Source: Taxillus chinensis (lineage: Eukaryota > Streptophyta > Magnoliopsida > Santalales > Loranthaceae). From it: a stretch of DNA of 64,000 nucleotides. The notes below the pieces were generated by a model. It was not told the DNA's origin. It ran no database searches and saw only the letters and a program-made list of their open reading frames with translations. Location: assembly GCA_023512835.1 (NCBI GenBank), contig CM042088.1, positions 11,524,078-11,588,077 on the forward strand, given 5' to 3'. Shown here one piece after another: positions 1 through 8,192 of the stretch. A program made the position numbers and the translations under genes. The stretch's first letter is position 1, and every line of letters begins with the position of its first letter.

Positions 1-556
1 GCCGTGGAAGCCCGGGATGTTCTTGGAACCCGGTGGTTGTGGAAGCCCGGGAGTGTTTATGTACCAGCTTGTGTATGATTGTATTTGCTGTTATAGCCTG
101 TAACTATATCTGGTGGAATAATTGTATCACGACACAGCACTTGTACACAAGGCATGTAGATATTAGGTGCATGGGATAGGTTGGGGAGATATGATCCCTA
201 CTGAGCTGTGGTTGCTCACCCCTCCTACCATGTTGTTTTCTTTACAGGAACCTACAGGCGTTAGGTGGGAACACCAAGGTGGAAGTCCTGCTTGTGGCTT
301 GCTTATTATTATTTCGAGTTATGCTGCTTCTCTTTATGTAAGCTTTGTAACCCCAGTGGGGAGATATTGTAATGTGGAGTTCAATGTAATAAAAGTATGT
401 TTTGGACGTATTTGCTATGTTTGGACTCAATAAATATAAGATTGTTCTCTGAATATAAAGTGTGAGGTGTATGTTGTATTCTAACCCCTCTATCCAACTT
501 GGGTAAAGGGAGGGTCACGTTCCGGTCTCCTCGGGTTGGAAATCCGGGGCGTGACA
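1..556 (+). mobile_element. G1 5' LTR, 3' portion
   Basis: It matches the last ~556 bases of the LTR at 2980-4745 and ends in the same GGGGCGTGACA. The PBS follows three bases later. The start lies outside the window, so no target duplication can be read. Confidence 0.9.
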
Positions 557-559
557 ATA

Positions 560-571
560 TGGTATCAGAGC
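560..571 (+). promoter_or_regulatory. G1 primer binding site (tRNA-iMet type)
   Basis: TGGTATCAGAGC lies three bases after the LTR end. This is the usual plant initiator-methionine tRNA primer site for minus-strand DNA synthesis. Confidence 0.9.
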
Positions 572-989
572 ATGGTCTAGTTGGCCTAGGGTAGTGGGCG
601 GATCTGGTTATCCTGAGTCCTTTGGAGGAACCTGGAGGGACGTGCTTGATCAACACGGTCCTCTTGGAGCCTCTAAGGTGTATTCGGGGTAGTCCAGACC
701 TGAGGTAGGATTTGCATGCATTGGCATTAAGGCACTAGTTGCATTTGTTGCCATGTGTGAAGGATGTGAATAACATGATTATGTGTGAACTGTGCAACTC
801 TGAATATTCTTGGAATGCCTTGGGTATGACTACAATGTGAACCGTCTTTGTGTGCGATATTGATTGATGCAATGGTTAAAATGTGTGTGATGCCATGTAC
901 TGCTTGACTTGATAATGGGGTAGAGGTAGTCAACTTGTTAGTGGTCGAACGCGTTCTGACGTTTGTGCTTCTTACTTCATGTAGTAAGA
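572..989 (+). other. G1 untranslated leader
   Basis: This is non-coding leader between PBS and gag, closely similar to 53902-54299 in G4 and partly to 8013-8192. Short ORFs here are not conserved between copies. Confidence 0.7.
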
Positions 990-2290
990 ATGCCACCGAG
1001 GAGAGTGACGCGTGCGTCCGGGGTAGTGGTCGATGAGTCATCTGCCCATGAGGGCCTGGGTGCGGGACGGTCCGTTGGAGGACATGCACCGTTGCTTTGG
1101 CGCAGTGCGAGAAGGCATCCGGTTGGAAGTCCAAGAGCTGAGGGAGGGTATCCGGCAAGAAGTCCGGGAGGAGGTGCGCCGTGAGATGGCAGCACAGCAG
1201 GTGGTGCCACCCCCACCGCCACCACCAGCGGGGGAGCTACCTCGGGAGCGTAAGGGTTCTCCGCGTGGTATACCGACTCGTGCAGAGGATGATGTGGTGA
1301 CACGGTTCCGAAAGGAACAACCTCCACGATTTAAAGGGGAGGAGGACCCAGGTGTTAGGCCGAGTCCGGGCCGAGGCGGATCGAGCATGTGTTTTCCTTT
1401 CTCCTACCCCCGGGAGGAGGATAAGGTGAGACCGGCCATTCGGCCAGGAATGGAAGGGGATGCTCTGGAGTGGTGGTTGAGTGTCGCAGGGAGCCGTGCG
1501 GTGCAGTTCATGCTTTGGGAGGAGTTTCTACAGCTCTTCCATGATGAGTTCTTCCCGGAATCCTTGAGATGGCAGAAGAGAGAGGAATTTGGCAGCCTGA
1601 AGCAAGGATCAAAGACGGTGCCCGAGTATGAGCGGGAGTTCCGGAGCCTGAGTAGGTTTGCCCCCGAGACAGTGGCAAAGGAGGACCTGAGGCCCACAAG
1701 TTCACTCTGGGTCTTAGGCCAGCCCCTGGCAGAGGGTGGCAATCTGCGTTTGAGGACCTATCCTGAGGTTGTTGAGACAAGACGTATAGGCGAGAGGGAG
1801 CCGGAGGATAGGAGGCGGGTCCATCAGGGTCGCCAGTTGCAAGGTGGGTCCGAACGCGATTCGGGGTCCAAGAGGCCTAAGACCGAGGAGAGAGATAGCG
1901 GTTCCTTCCGCAGCAGGGGACAGACATTGGTGAACCCAGGGAGGTCTAGCTTTGGCGGTGGCAGACAAGGCGATCCAACAGGAGGTCTCCCCGGCGGTTG
2001 TCACCGTGTGGGGAGCAAGGCCACTTGAGGAAGGAGTGTCCAAAGAGGGACCGGAAATGCCATAGTTGTGGACGAGAGGGCCATCTCGAGCCGGGTTTGC
2101 CGGAGTGGCAACAGGGGAGTTGGAGGCATGACATCCAGCACAAGGAGTGATGCCGGTTTCCGTGCACCAGCGAGAGACCAGCTCATCGGTGGCCGGCTAG
2201 TCGGGCAGGATCGAATCGGACCCGACCCCAGGGGAGGCCGGAGCGGCGATGGACCGAAGGCGGAGGCAGCCTTGGCGGGAAGCGCCCAGT
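990..2290 (+). pseudogene. gag: G1 gag (Retrotrans_gag capsid plus CCHC zinc knuckles), frameshifted
   Basis: This would encode the nucleocapsid polyprotein. The likely start is ATG 990 (MPPRRVTRASG), shared with G4 at 54300. The frame then shifts to the main open stretch 1033-2028 (331 codons). That stretch has an acidic/basic coiled segment (about residues 20-50), a proline run near 57-65, and the capsid core near residues 140-225 with the ALEWW and VPEYEREF signatures. A further shift puts the zinc-knuckle region (about 1990-2110; CGEQGH and CHSCGREGH motifs) in another frame. The tail is basic and Gly/Arg-rich. At least two frameshifts separate start, capsid and knuckle, so no single intact protein is predicted. 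The family call is secure from the capsid signatures and the position after PBS and leader. Confidence 0.85.
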
Positions 2291-2634
2291 GAGTGAGCCG
2301 ACCAGTGGCACAGGCCAAGGGAGGGTGTTTGCGCTGGAGGCGACGTACCCGGAGGAGGCTGAGCTACCACCCCCACCAGCTGAGGGTGGAGCAGGACCAT
2401 CGGTGGTTAGAGGTACCCTTTTGATTGGGGGACATTGGACATTGCGGATGACATGTCCGTTGTTGAGGCCCCTATCCGTATCCTAGATCGGCGAGAGAAG
2501 CTTTTGCGTGGTCGTGCTATTCCTTTGGTTCGCGTGTTGTGGCAGCACCGTGGCATTGAGGAGGAGACATGGGAATGTGAGTCCGTGATGCGTGAGCAGC
2601 ACCTAGCATTATTCGAGGACGAACAATCTTAAGC
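2291..2634 (+). pseudogene. G1 protease stub joined to integrase C-terminal/chromodomain-like tail
   Basis: The first part (2291-2424) reads as the segment before the aspartic protease active site and stops at RGTLLI, as in G4 at about 55598-55735. The text then jumps to the tail of integrase: 2435-2634 gives a 65-codon frame with VRVLWQHRGIEEETWE, the C-terminal signature seen in G2, G3 and G4. The DTG motif, RT, RNase H and integrase core are absent. In G4 the same two points are about 3.15 kb apart. The join lies at a short shared TTGAT(T), which suggests microhomology-mediated deletion. The two halves are in different frames. Confidence 0.85.
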
Positions 2635-2962
2635 GTGGGAGACGGCTGTTGGTGGCTGTTGGCCAAGGGATAGTGAAGGGATAGTGATGTGTTTTCTTGT
2701 ATTAGTTGTGAATGATTTAGTGTATTTGTTTTGTCTTTTAGACATGTGTTCATATTTGTGATGTGTATTTGTGACATGCGGATATATGTTATATGCATTA
2801 TTGTGATGCATGTGTTGTTATGGATTATGGTGCTACCTTGTGATGTGCTGTTATGTGCTGTGTGCGGTGTATGACCCATTTGGGTGTTGTGGCTTGCCGG
2901 GTGGCAAATGGGTAGCTTGTGTTTGTTTTCCTCGTATGTCATTTCTTTTCGAGGACGAAAAG
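2635..2962 (+). other. G1 3' untranslated region
   Basis: This is TG/TA-rich non-coding sequence between the pol stop and the polypurine tract, with counterparts at 28557-28870, 20968-21262 (minus) and 59095-59425. I see no gene in it. Confidence 0.7.
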
Positions 2963-2979
2963 TCTTAAGGGGGAGAGGA
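2963..2979 (+). promoter_or_regulatory. G1 polypurine tract
   Basis: The purine run AAGGGGGAGAGGA lies directly before the 3' LTR and is the plus-strand primer site. It is preceded by a conserved TTTTCGAGGACGAAAAGT hairpin-like sequence present in all four gypsy copies. Confidence 0.85.
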
Positions 2980-3545
2980 TGTAATGACCCGTGTGTAAAC
3001 TGTGTGTAAGAAGTTAACCACAAACACCTTGGAGGTTAGTGCACTAGTTTGAGGTAAGAGATGAGCCCAAGAGGGGACTTTTGGGAGGTGCAGGTGACAA
3101 GTGGTAACGTACCTTTATGCCCTAGGAAGATGCTATGCATATACAAGGCGCTTTTAAGGTGTTTTTGCCAGGTTTTGGAGAGCTATTTTGACCTAGTAGA
3201 TGACCCCAAACAATTGGCGTGCAAGAACAAAAGTTTCTTAGAATGAGGTCCTCTATCTACCACAGAAATTTCAGAGCATTTGGAGCTGCACGTGAATTCA
3301 CCCATTTTACGTGCAAGCATATTTTTGCTTCTTAGGCCTCTACAAGATGCAAGGAGGCTTGTGGTGAAGTTTGAGTGCATTTGGAGCTGCACGCCAATTG
3401 GGGAATTGGCGTGCAAATTGGCGTGTAGGCATGTTTTTGCATGGTTACCTTGGTTTTGTCATTCTAATCATCTTTTCTCAAAGGACCATGTTGGAATTGT
3501 GAATATTTTGGTGTGTATGGATGCGGGAAGGTCATAGCTTGTTCC

Positions 3546-3624
3546 ATCAAAACTACGTCGTTTTGATGCTGGGATTCACTTAATCAAAACTACGTCGTTT
3601 TGATGTTGTGTTGTCTATATAAGG
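3546..3624 (+). promoter_or_regulatory. G1 LTR core promoter: two ACGT-core palindromes plus TATA box
   Basis: Near-palindromes ATCAAAAC-N6-GTTTTGAT with an ACGT core lie at 3546-3567 and 3583-3604. CTATATAAGG lies at 3615-3624. Transcription should start about 30 bases further on. The same arrangement occurs in G2, G3 and both G4 LTRs. ACGT cores are typical bZIP targets; that binding is inferred. Confidence 0.75.
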
Positions 3625-3641
3625 AGGAGAAGCCCCTCTGT

Positions 3642-3700
3642 TTTAGGGTTAGGGTTTGTTGCTCCACCAGCCGTCGCAGAGAGAGAGAGAGAGAGAGAGG
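3642..3700 (+). promoter_or_regulatory. Telobox (two plant telomere units) and GA tract in the presumed R region
   Basis: TTTAGGGTTAGGGTTT at 3642-3657 is followed by a GA dinucleotide run at 3678-3700, both just downstream of the TATA box. They recur at the same place in G2 and G4. Teloboxes and GA tracts near start sites are known features of plant promoters. Confidence 0.6.
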
Positions 3701-4140
3701 GAACGAGAGCTTCTGGTGGCTGCCGAAGCGTCTTGCGTGGGTGGTCGGAGTCTTGCGTGGAAGCGGGAGCAGGAGAACACACAAGGTAGGGGTTCTGTTC
3801 TTCCTAAATCCTCCTCTGTCCTAGGGTTCTAGGGCAGATTATGGAGTTAAACCTGTTTATATATATATGTAATCCATATAGGTGTGATCTCCTATATGGA
3901 TGTTGGCCTTCGATGGCGATTTTGGTGTGTTTCTGGTGTTCGTGTGATGCATGAAAAGTGTTCGATAAAATGCCTGTGTGACATGCCTGCTACATGTTTG
4001 AGAAAATGCCTGTGCAGCTGGGTTTATGAGCCTGTGAATTTATGTACACCAATTGTTTGGTTTTATACCTGTGAGGCTTTTCATGCTAAGTGTTTGATGT
4101 TATATCTGTGTGACTAAGTGTGGCTATGTGTGCTGTGTTC

Positions 4141-4248
4141 TTCGAACCCGGTGGTTGTGGAAGCCCGGGACTGTTCTTGGAACCCGGTGGCTGTGGAAGC
4201 CCGGGACTGTTCTTGGAACCCGGTGGCTGTGGAAGCCCGGGAGTGTTT
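4141..4248 (+). repeat. 36-bp minisatellite in G1 LTR, three copies
   Basis: Units beginning AACCCGGTGG start at 4145, 4181 and 4217 and contain GGAAGCCCGGGA. The 5' LTR shows the last units at 1-55. Confidence 0.85.
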
Positions 4249-4745
4249 ATGTACCAGCTTGTGTATGATTGTATTTGCTGTTATAGCCTGTAATTATATC
4301 TGGTGGAATAATTGTATCACGACACAGCACTTGTACACAAGGCATGTAGATATTAGGTGCATGGGATGGGTTGGGGAGACATGATCCCTACGAGGCGTGG
4401 TTGCTCACCCCTCCTACCATGTTGTTTTCTTTACAGGAACCTACAGGCGTTAGGTGGGAACACCAAGGTGGAAGTCCTGCTTGTGGCTTGCTTATTATTA
4501 TTTCGAGTTATGCTGCTTTTCTTTATGTAAGCTTTGTAACCCCAGTGGGGAGATATTGTAATGTGGAGTTCAATGTAATAAAAGTTTGTTTTGGACGTAT
4601 TTGCTATGTTTGGACTCAATAAATATAAGATTGTTCTCTGAATATAAAGTGTGAGGTGTATGTTGTATTCTAACCCCTCTATCCAACTTGGGTAAAGGGA
4701 GGGTCACGTTCCGGTCTCCTCGGGTTGGAAATCCGGGGCGTGACA

Positions 4746-6032
4746 GCTGCTGCTGCTGATACTCCTGCGGACTCCTCTGCCCAGCGCACTCCTGCTCTTG
4801 TTCATGCGGGGGAGTCTTCCAAAGCTCCCGAGTTGGTCCTTGGGCGTGCTTCTTTTGGCACGGTCCACTCCGACACTATGCTCTCCACCCAGCTGGACCG
4901 ACACGCTCAAGCTCATAGCGCCCAAATTTCTGCCATCGCCGCCAAGGTTGATGCACTTGGCGCCCAACTCCTCTCCGCTCTCACTGATTCCTCCACTTCC
5001 ATGGAACAGAAGATGGATCTCATTGCCTCGTCCGTCCATTCCTTGTCTACCTCCTTCACGGACCTGGCGCACACGATGGCTCGCCCTCCCATTGCTTCCC
5101 GGCGATCTGCCAAACCGGGGGAGAAAGTGTCATCTGATCCTTCTGTTCCTCCTGCACCACAACCATCCACTCGTGCTGAGAAGCGGCCTGCCTCTTCATT
5201 GCTTCGGGGAGTCCAAATTCCCAAACGTAGCCGCTTCTCTCAGCCAAGCTCCTCGAGTGCAGCTCTTCCTCCATCCTCTCCATCCGCAGCTGACACCTTC
5301 CTCCCATCATACGCGGCGTGTGACCCTTCTGATGCGGATGGAAGCGTGCGTAAGGCAATGAAGTCCTATGCTGTGTCTTCTGCCGAGAGAAGATGTCTCT
5401 CTGACCTGTACCCTTTTTCCCCGGACAACATTCAGACCCTTTGTTCGGAAAAAGGACTCTTTACAACAGAAGACATTGACAACTTCTCTAGGGCTGCTAA
5501 AATGGAGATGAGGCTGTTTCCCTCTCTATACAAGGATGGGCACTTGTTTGAAGTTCTCCGTCTTGGAATGAAGGCTATCTTCCCAGGTGTAGATCTCATT
5601 CGGTCTTTCATCAACGGAATCGCTGAGGATAGCAAGCCATGGAAAACTCTCTCAACTATCCTCATTCCGTACCGGATCATGTCGCCATATTTCATGATGG
5701 CTGTCTTCATGATTCAGTCCAAACAAATGATTCTGATTGATTCTGATCAGATTATGGAGCATTATGTAAGAAAGAATCAATGGGAACCACTATGTCTCAG
5801 GCTGACTGAAGCTGTGAAGAAAGCTGGATTATATGAAGAGTTGGGCATCACACCTTTGAGTCCAACTGAGAAGTCAAGGCGACATTCGGGGGCAAGAAGC
5901 AAGTGCCACAACAAATGGGATGGAGATAGCTGCGGGGCCTTTGTCTCGTTACTTCATCAAGTCATTCTTAACTGTGGACAAATGTTGGAGCCAACACACC
6001 ACTTATACGATGAAGCAGACAATGGAGCTTAG
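4746..6032 (+). pseudogene. Ulp1-like (C48) cysteine protease ORF in a copia-type element, copy 1
   Basis: An open frame runs from the G1 insertion point to TAG 6030-6032; the ATG at 4725 lies in G1's LTR and is not native. From the first element codon it has a Ser/Ala-rich start, a coiled-coil-like segment (about residues 50-115), a Pro/Ser-rich region with a basic KRSR patch (about 120-200), and a C-terminal Ulp1/SENP-type peptidase domain (about 290-410). The Asp of the LIDSD motif (near 339) and the Cys of DSCGAF (codon 5931-5933) are present. The expected His is Tyr (TAT 5688-5690). The expected Gln is lost because about 40-50 bases (5875-5925) read in another frame, while the alternative frame there shows KKQVPQQ as in copy 2. 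Family members cleave SUMO or ubiquitin-like tags, but the role here is unknown. The ORF lies about 180 bp before the polypurine tract. The copy is probably inactive. Confidence 0.75.
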
Positions 6033-6227
6033 AGAGAAAGCAGCAACTATGATCTTCAAGTATAGTAAGCCTTATGTACCTTAATGAAAATCTTGTATAA
6101 AGGTTGTATTGTATTCTGTTGCTGATGTATGAAATTGGTTGTGATGCGTATTTTGTATGTTATCTTTTTGCACTGCTTACCAGATCAGATTACAAAGGGT
6201 TTGGGCATATCCATAATTGCGGGAGAT
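6033..6227 (+). other. 3' UTR and polypurine tract (6211-6227) of the Ulp1-bearing copia element
   Basis: This is non-coding sequence matching 63319-63557 on the minus strand. It ends in the purine-rich AATTGCGGGAGAT immediately before LTR A. Conservation across the two copies ties ORF, UTR, tract and LTR together as one family. Confidence 0.75.
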
Positions 6228-7627
6228 TGTTGGATCAAGCCAGAATTTGGATAATGCTGATAAAGCCTTATGTAATTTGATCTGAGATCTTTTGTATTTC
6301 TTTGATCGTTGCAGAAGATATGTTATTAATCCGGAGATACACTCGTGAGAGCAAAGCTAAGGACAGGATACATAATCCTGATCCGGACAAGAGTGAGTGT
6401 CGTCAAACACTTGGTAAATAACCAAGTCACCAATACATACGGAATAAGGAACATTCGTGCGGACTAAGAACTTAAAAGCTACGGATTACGGAATCTGTTC
6501 CTAATGCCTCAAACGGACTAAGTCAAACTGATGCGGAGTAAGAGTCTTGGTCTACAAGGTCGCACGAAGTAAAAGGTTTGACATGGAGTTAAAAAAAAAA
6601 TTAAGTCTTCCCCTCAAGCGAACTAAAGAAGACACGGAGTAAGGCATCCGAGTCTTTCATACATACAGAGTAAGGAAGTATTGATACAAAATAAGGACCT
6701 GAGTCTTTATTCGCACGGAGTAAGGAAACTAGATGCGGAGTAAGGAATCCGGGCCACTCACTCATACGGAGTAAGGAACTTACATACGGAGTAAGGAACT
6801 TACATACGGAGTAAGGAACTTACATACGGAGTAAGGAACTCACATACGGAGTAAGGAACTTACATATGGAGTAAGGAACTCACATACGGAGTAAGGAACT
6901 TACATGCGGAATAAGGAAGCGCTGACACAAACTAAGGATTCCAGTACCTAATAGATACGGAGTAAGCAACCACTGACACGGAGTAAGGTTCCAAGCTTCA
7001 TTAGCAACGGAGTAAGGAAAATTACACCGGACCAAGAAGATGCTACTTCAAACTACCGCATTTAAAGTTATCAGCTCGTGGTGTCCCGATGAAAGACAAA
7101 CTTGTTAAGAGCTGAAGAATCTTACACGTGGATCACCCGGATATGTGGATACAACCTCAATGATATTTGGGAACTCACAAAGGCACTTATACTCTTCAAA
7201 CCCAAGATCTTGAGCTCCACAAACCGCAGCAGTCCAGGCAGAGAGATTACTGAGGAATAGTTAGTGCTGAACGCATTCCGGAACTACAAGTTCCAAGGTT
7301 GTTTCTTAGGAATGTTTGTATAAATATTCATACTCGTACATTTGTGTAATTGTGCGTAAGCAAGCCAAGATCAACCCTATGTATGCACAAGAGTTCAAAA
7401 GATAGAAATAGGCTAGTGTGTGAATCCCTTTGTAAACAGAGTGTAAGAGAGTCTTGCTTCTATTTTGTTGTATTTATCTTTTGATAATAAAACAAAATAC
7501 TTCCACCATCTGGTTATCTTCCGCAGTGATTCTATCACTTAATTGGATAAGTGTTTGTGTCTTAAGAGATTAGAAAGAGTTTAAATAAGAGCCTATTCAC
7601 CCCCCTCTAGGCTCCAAGGGACCATCA
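6228..7627 (+). mobile_element. Copia-type LTR A (3' LTR, 1400 bp)
   Basis: It starts TGTTGGATCAAGCC after the polypurine tract. It ends CTATTCACCCCCCTCTAGG…GGGACCATCA, a typical copia LTR end. No PBS follows, which fits a 3' LTR. It matches LTR B (25444-26864) and LTR C (61900-63318). The middle is crowded with ACGGAGTAAGG-type motifs. Confidence 0.88.
6530..7020 (+). repeat. Motif array in LTR A (ACGGAGTAAGG), with a perfect 20-bp tandem core
   Basis: About sixteen copies of GAGTAAG occur in 490 bases. In 6765-6905 they form a regular 20-bp tandem (CATACGGAGTAAGGAACTTA); elsewhere they are irregularly spaced. The array recurs in reverse at 26050-26560 and 62530-63070. Confidence 0.85.
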
Positions 7628-7649
7628 CCGATCACAACAGTAGAAACAA

Positions 7650-7887
7650 ATAGAAAACCTCCTCCTCCGAACATAGATACCGAAAGGGCGTTGTATGGGT
7701 GCTAATCCTTCCCTACACATAACCAACTCCTGAACCCTTCTTTCATGATGCAGACCACATTTTACTACTCAAGGTAGAGCGTATCCAATTATACCCCAAA
7801 AATAGTTGGTGGTGACTCTAAATTTTCTCACCATTGGTTTAGTTTGAGCTCACCCCAAATGGGCCCAGACGAAAACTAGTGATGACA
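7650..7887 (+). mobile_element. Tat/Ogre-like LTR end fragment, plus strand
   Basis: It is the reverse complement of the terminal ~230 bases of the Tat LTRs (compare 36979-37200): GGTACCGAAAGGGC, GTTGGTGGTGACTC, then GATGACA at the end. No Tat PBS follows. The short stretch 7628-7649 is unassigned. Confidence 0.7.
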
Positions 7888-8192
7888 GTGGTTGTGCATT
7901 AAGTCCTGTGTGGAATTAATTCCAACCCCTTGTCCACCGGGTGGGTAAAGGGGAGTCATGAACCGGTTTCCTCGGGTTGGAAATCCGGGGCATGACAATA
8001 TGGTATCAGAGCATGGTCTAGCTGGCCTAGGGTAGTGGGTAGATTTGGTTATCTTGAGTCCTTTGGAGGAGCCTGGAGGAATGTGCCTGATCAACACGGT
8101 CCTCTTTGAGCCTCTAAGGTGTACTTGGGGTAGTCTAGTCCTGTGGTAGGAAGTGCATGCATTGGCATTAGGGCACTAGTTGCATTTGTTGT
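7888..8192 (+). mobile_element. Gypsy LTR 3' end, PBS and leader fragment
   Basis: 7888-7997 matches the end of the G2 LTR (30173-30283). TGGTATCAGAGC follows at 8001-8012, then a gypsy leader that breaks off at GCATTTGTTG, where Tat1 begins. It is the stump of a gypsy element interrupted by Tat1. Confidence 0.8.

Larger units (their letters stand above)
1..4745 (+). mobile_element. G1: internally deleted Ty3/gypsy (Tekay/Del-like) retrotransposon
   Basis: The order is 5' LTR (cut by the window edge), tRNA-Met PBS, gag, protease stub, integrase tail, polypurine tract and 3' LTR. The last 500 bases of the two LTRs differ at only about eight sites, so the insertion looks fairly young. Everything from the protease active site through most of the integrase is missing, so the copy cannot be autonomous. 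The lineage call rests on similarity of its gag and C-terminal integrase/chromodomain-like tail to G3 and G4, which carry recognisable pol. The element sits in the internal region of a copia-type element that resumes at 4746. Confidence 0.9.
2980..4745 (+). mobile_element. G1 3' LTR (1766 bp)
   Basis: It starts TGTAATGACCC right after the polypurine tract and ends GGGGCGTGACA. It contains palindromic upstream sites, a TATA box, a telobox and GA tract, and a 36-bp minisatellite. The flank from 4746 is the internal region of a different (copia-type) element. Confidence 0.93.

Noticed and set aside
3642..3657. Interstitial telomere
   Set aside because: Only about two units, at a fixed place in an LTR promoter of several elements.
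4725..4745. ATG at 4725 as the start of the Ulp1-like protein
   Set aside because: These 21 bases belong to the end of the G1 LTR. The native start was separated by the G1 insertion.
6765..6905. CRISPR-like 20-bp array
   Set aside because: Head-to-tail repeat without spacers, inside an LTR.
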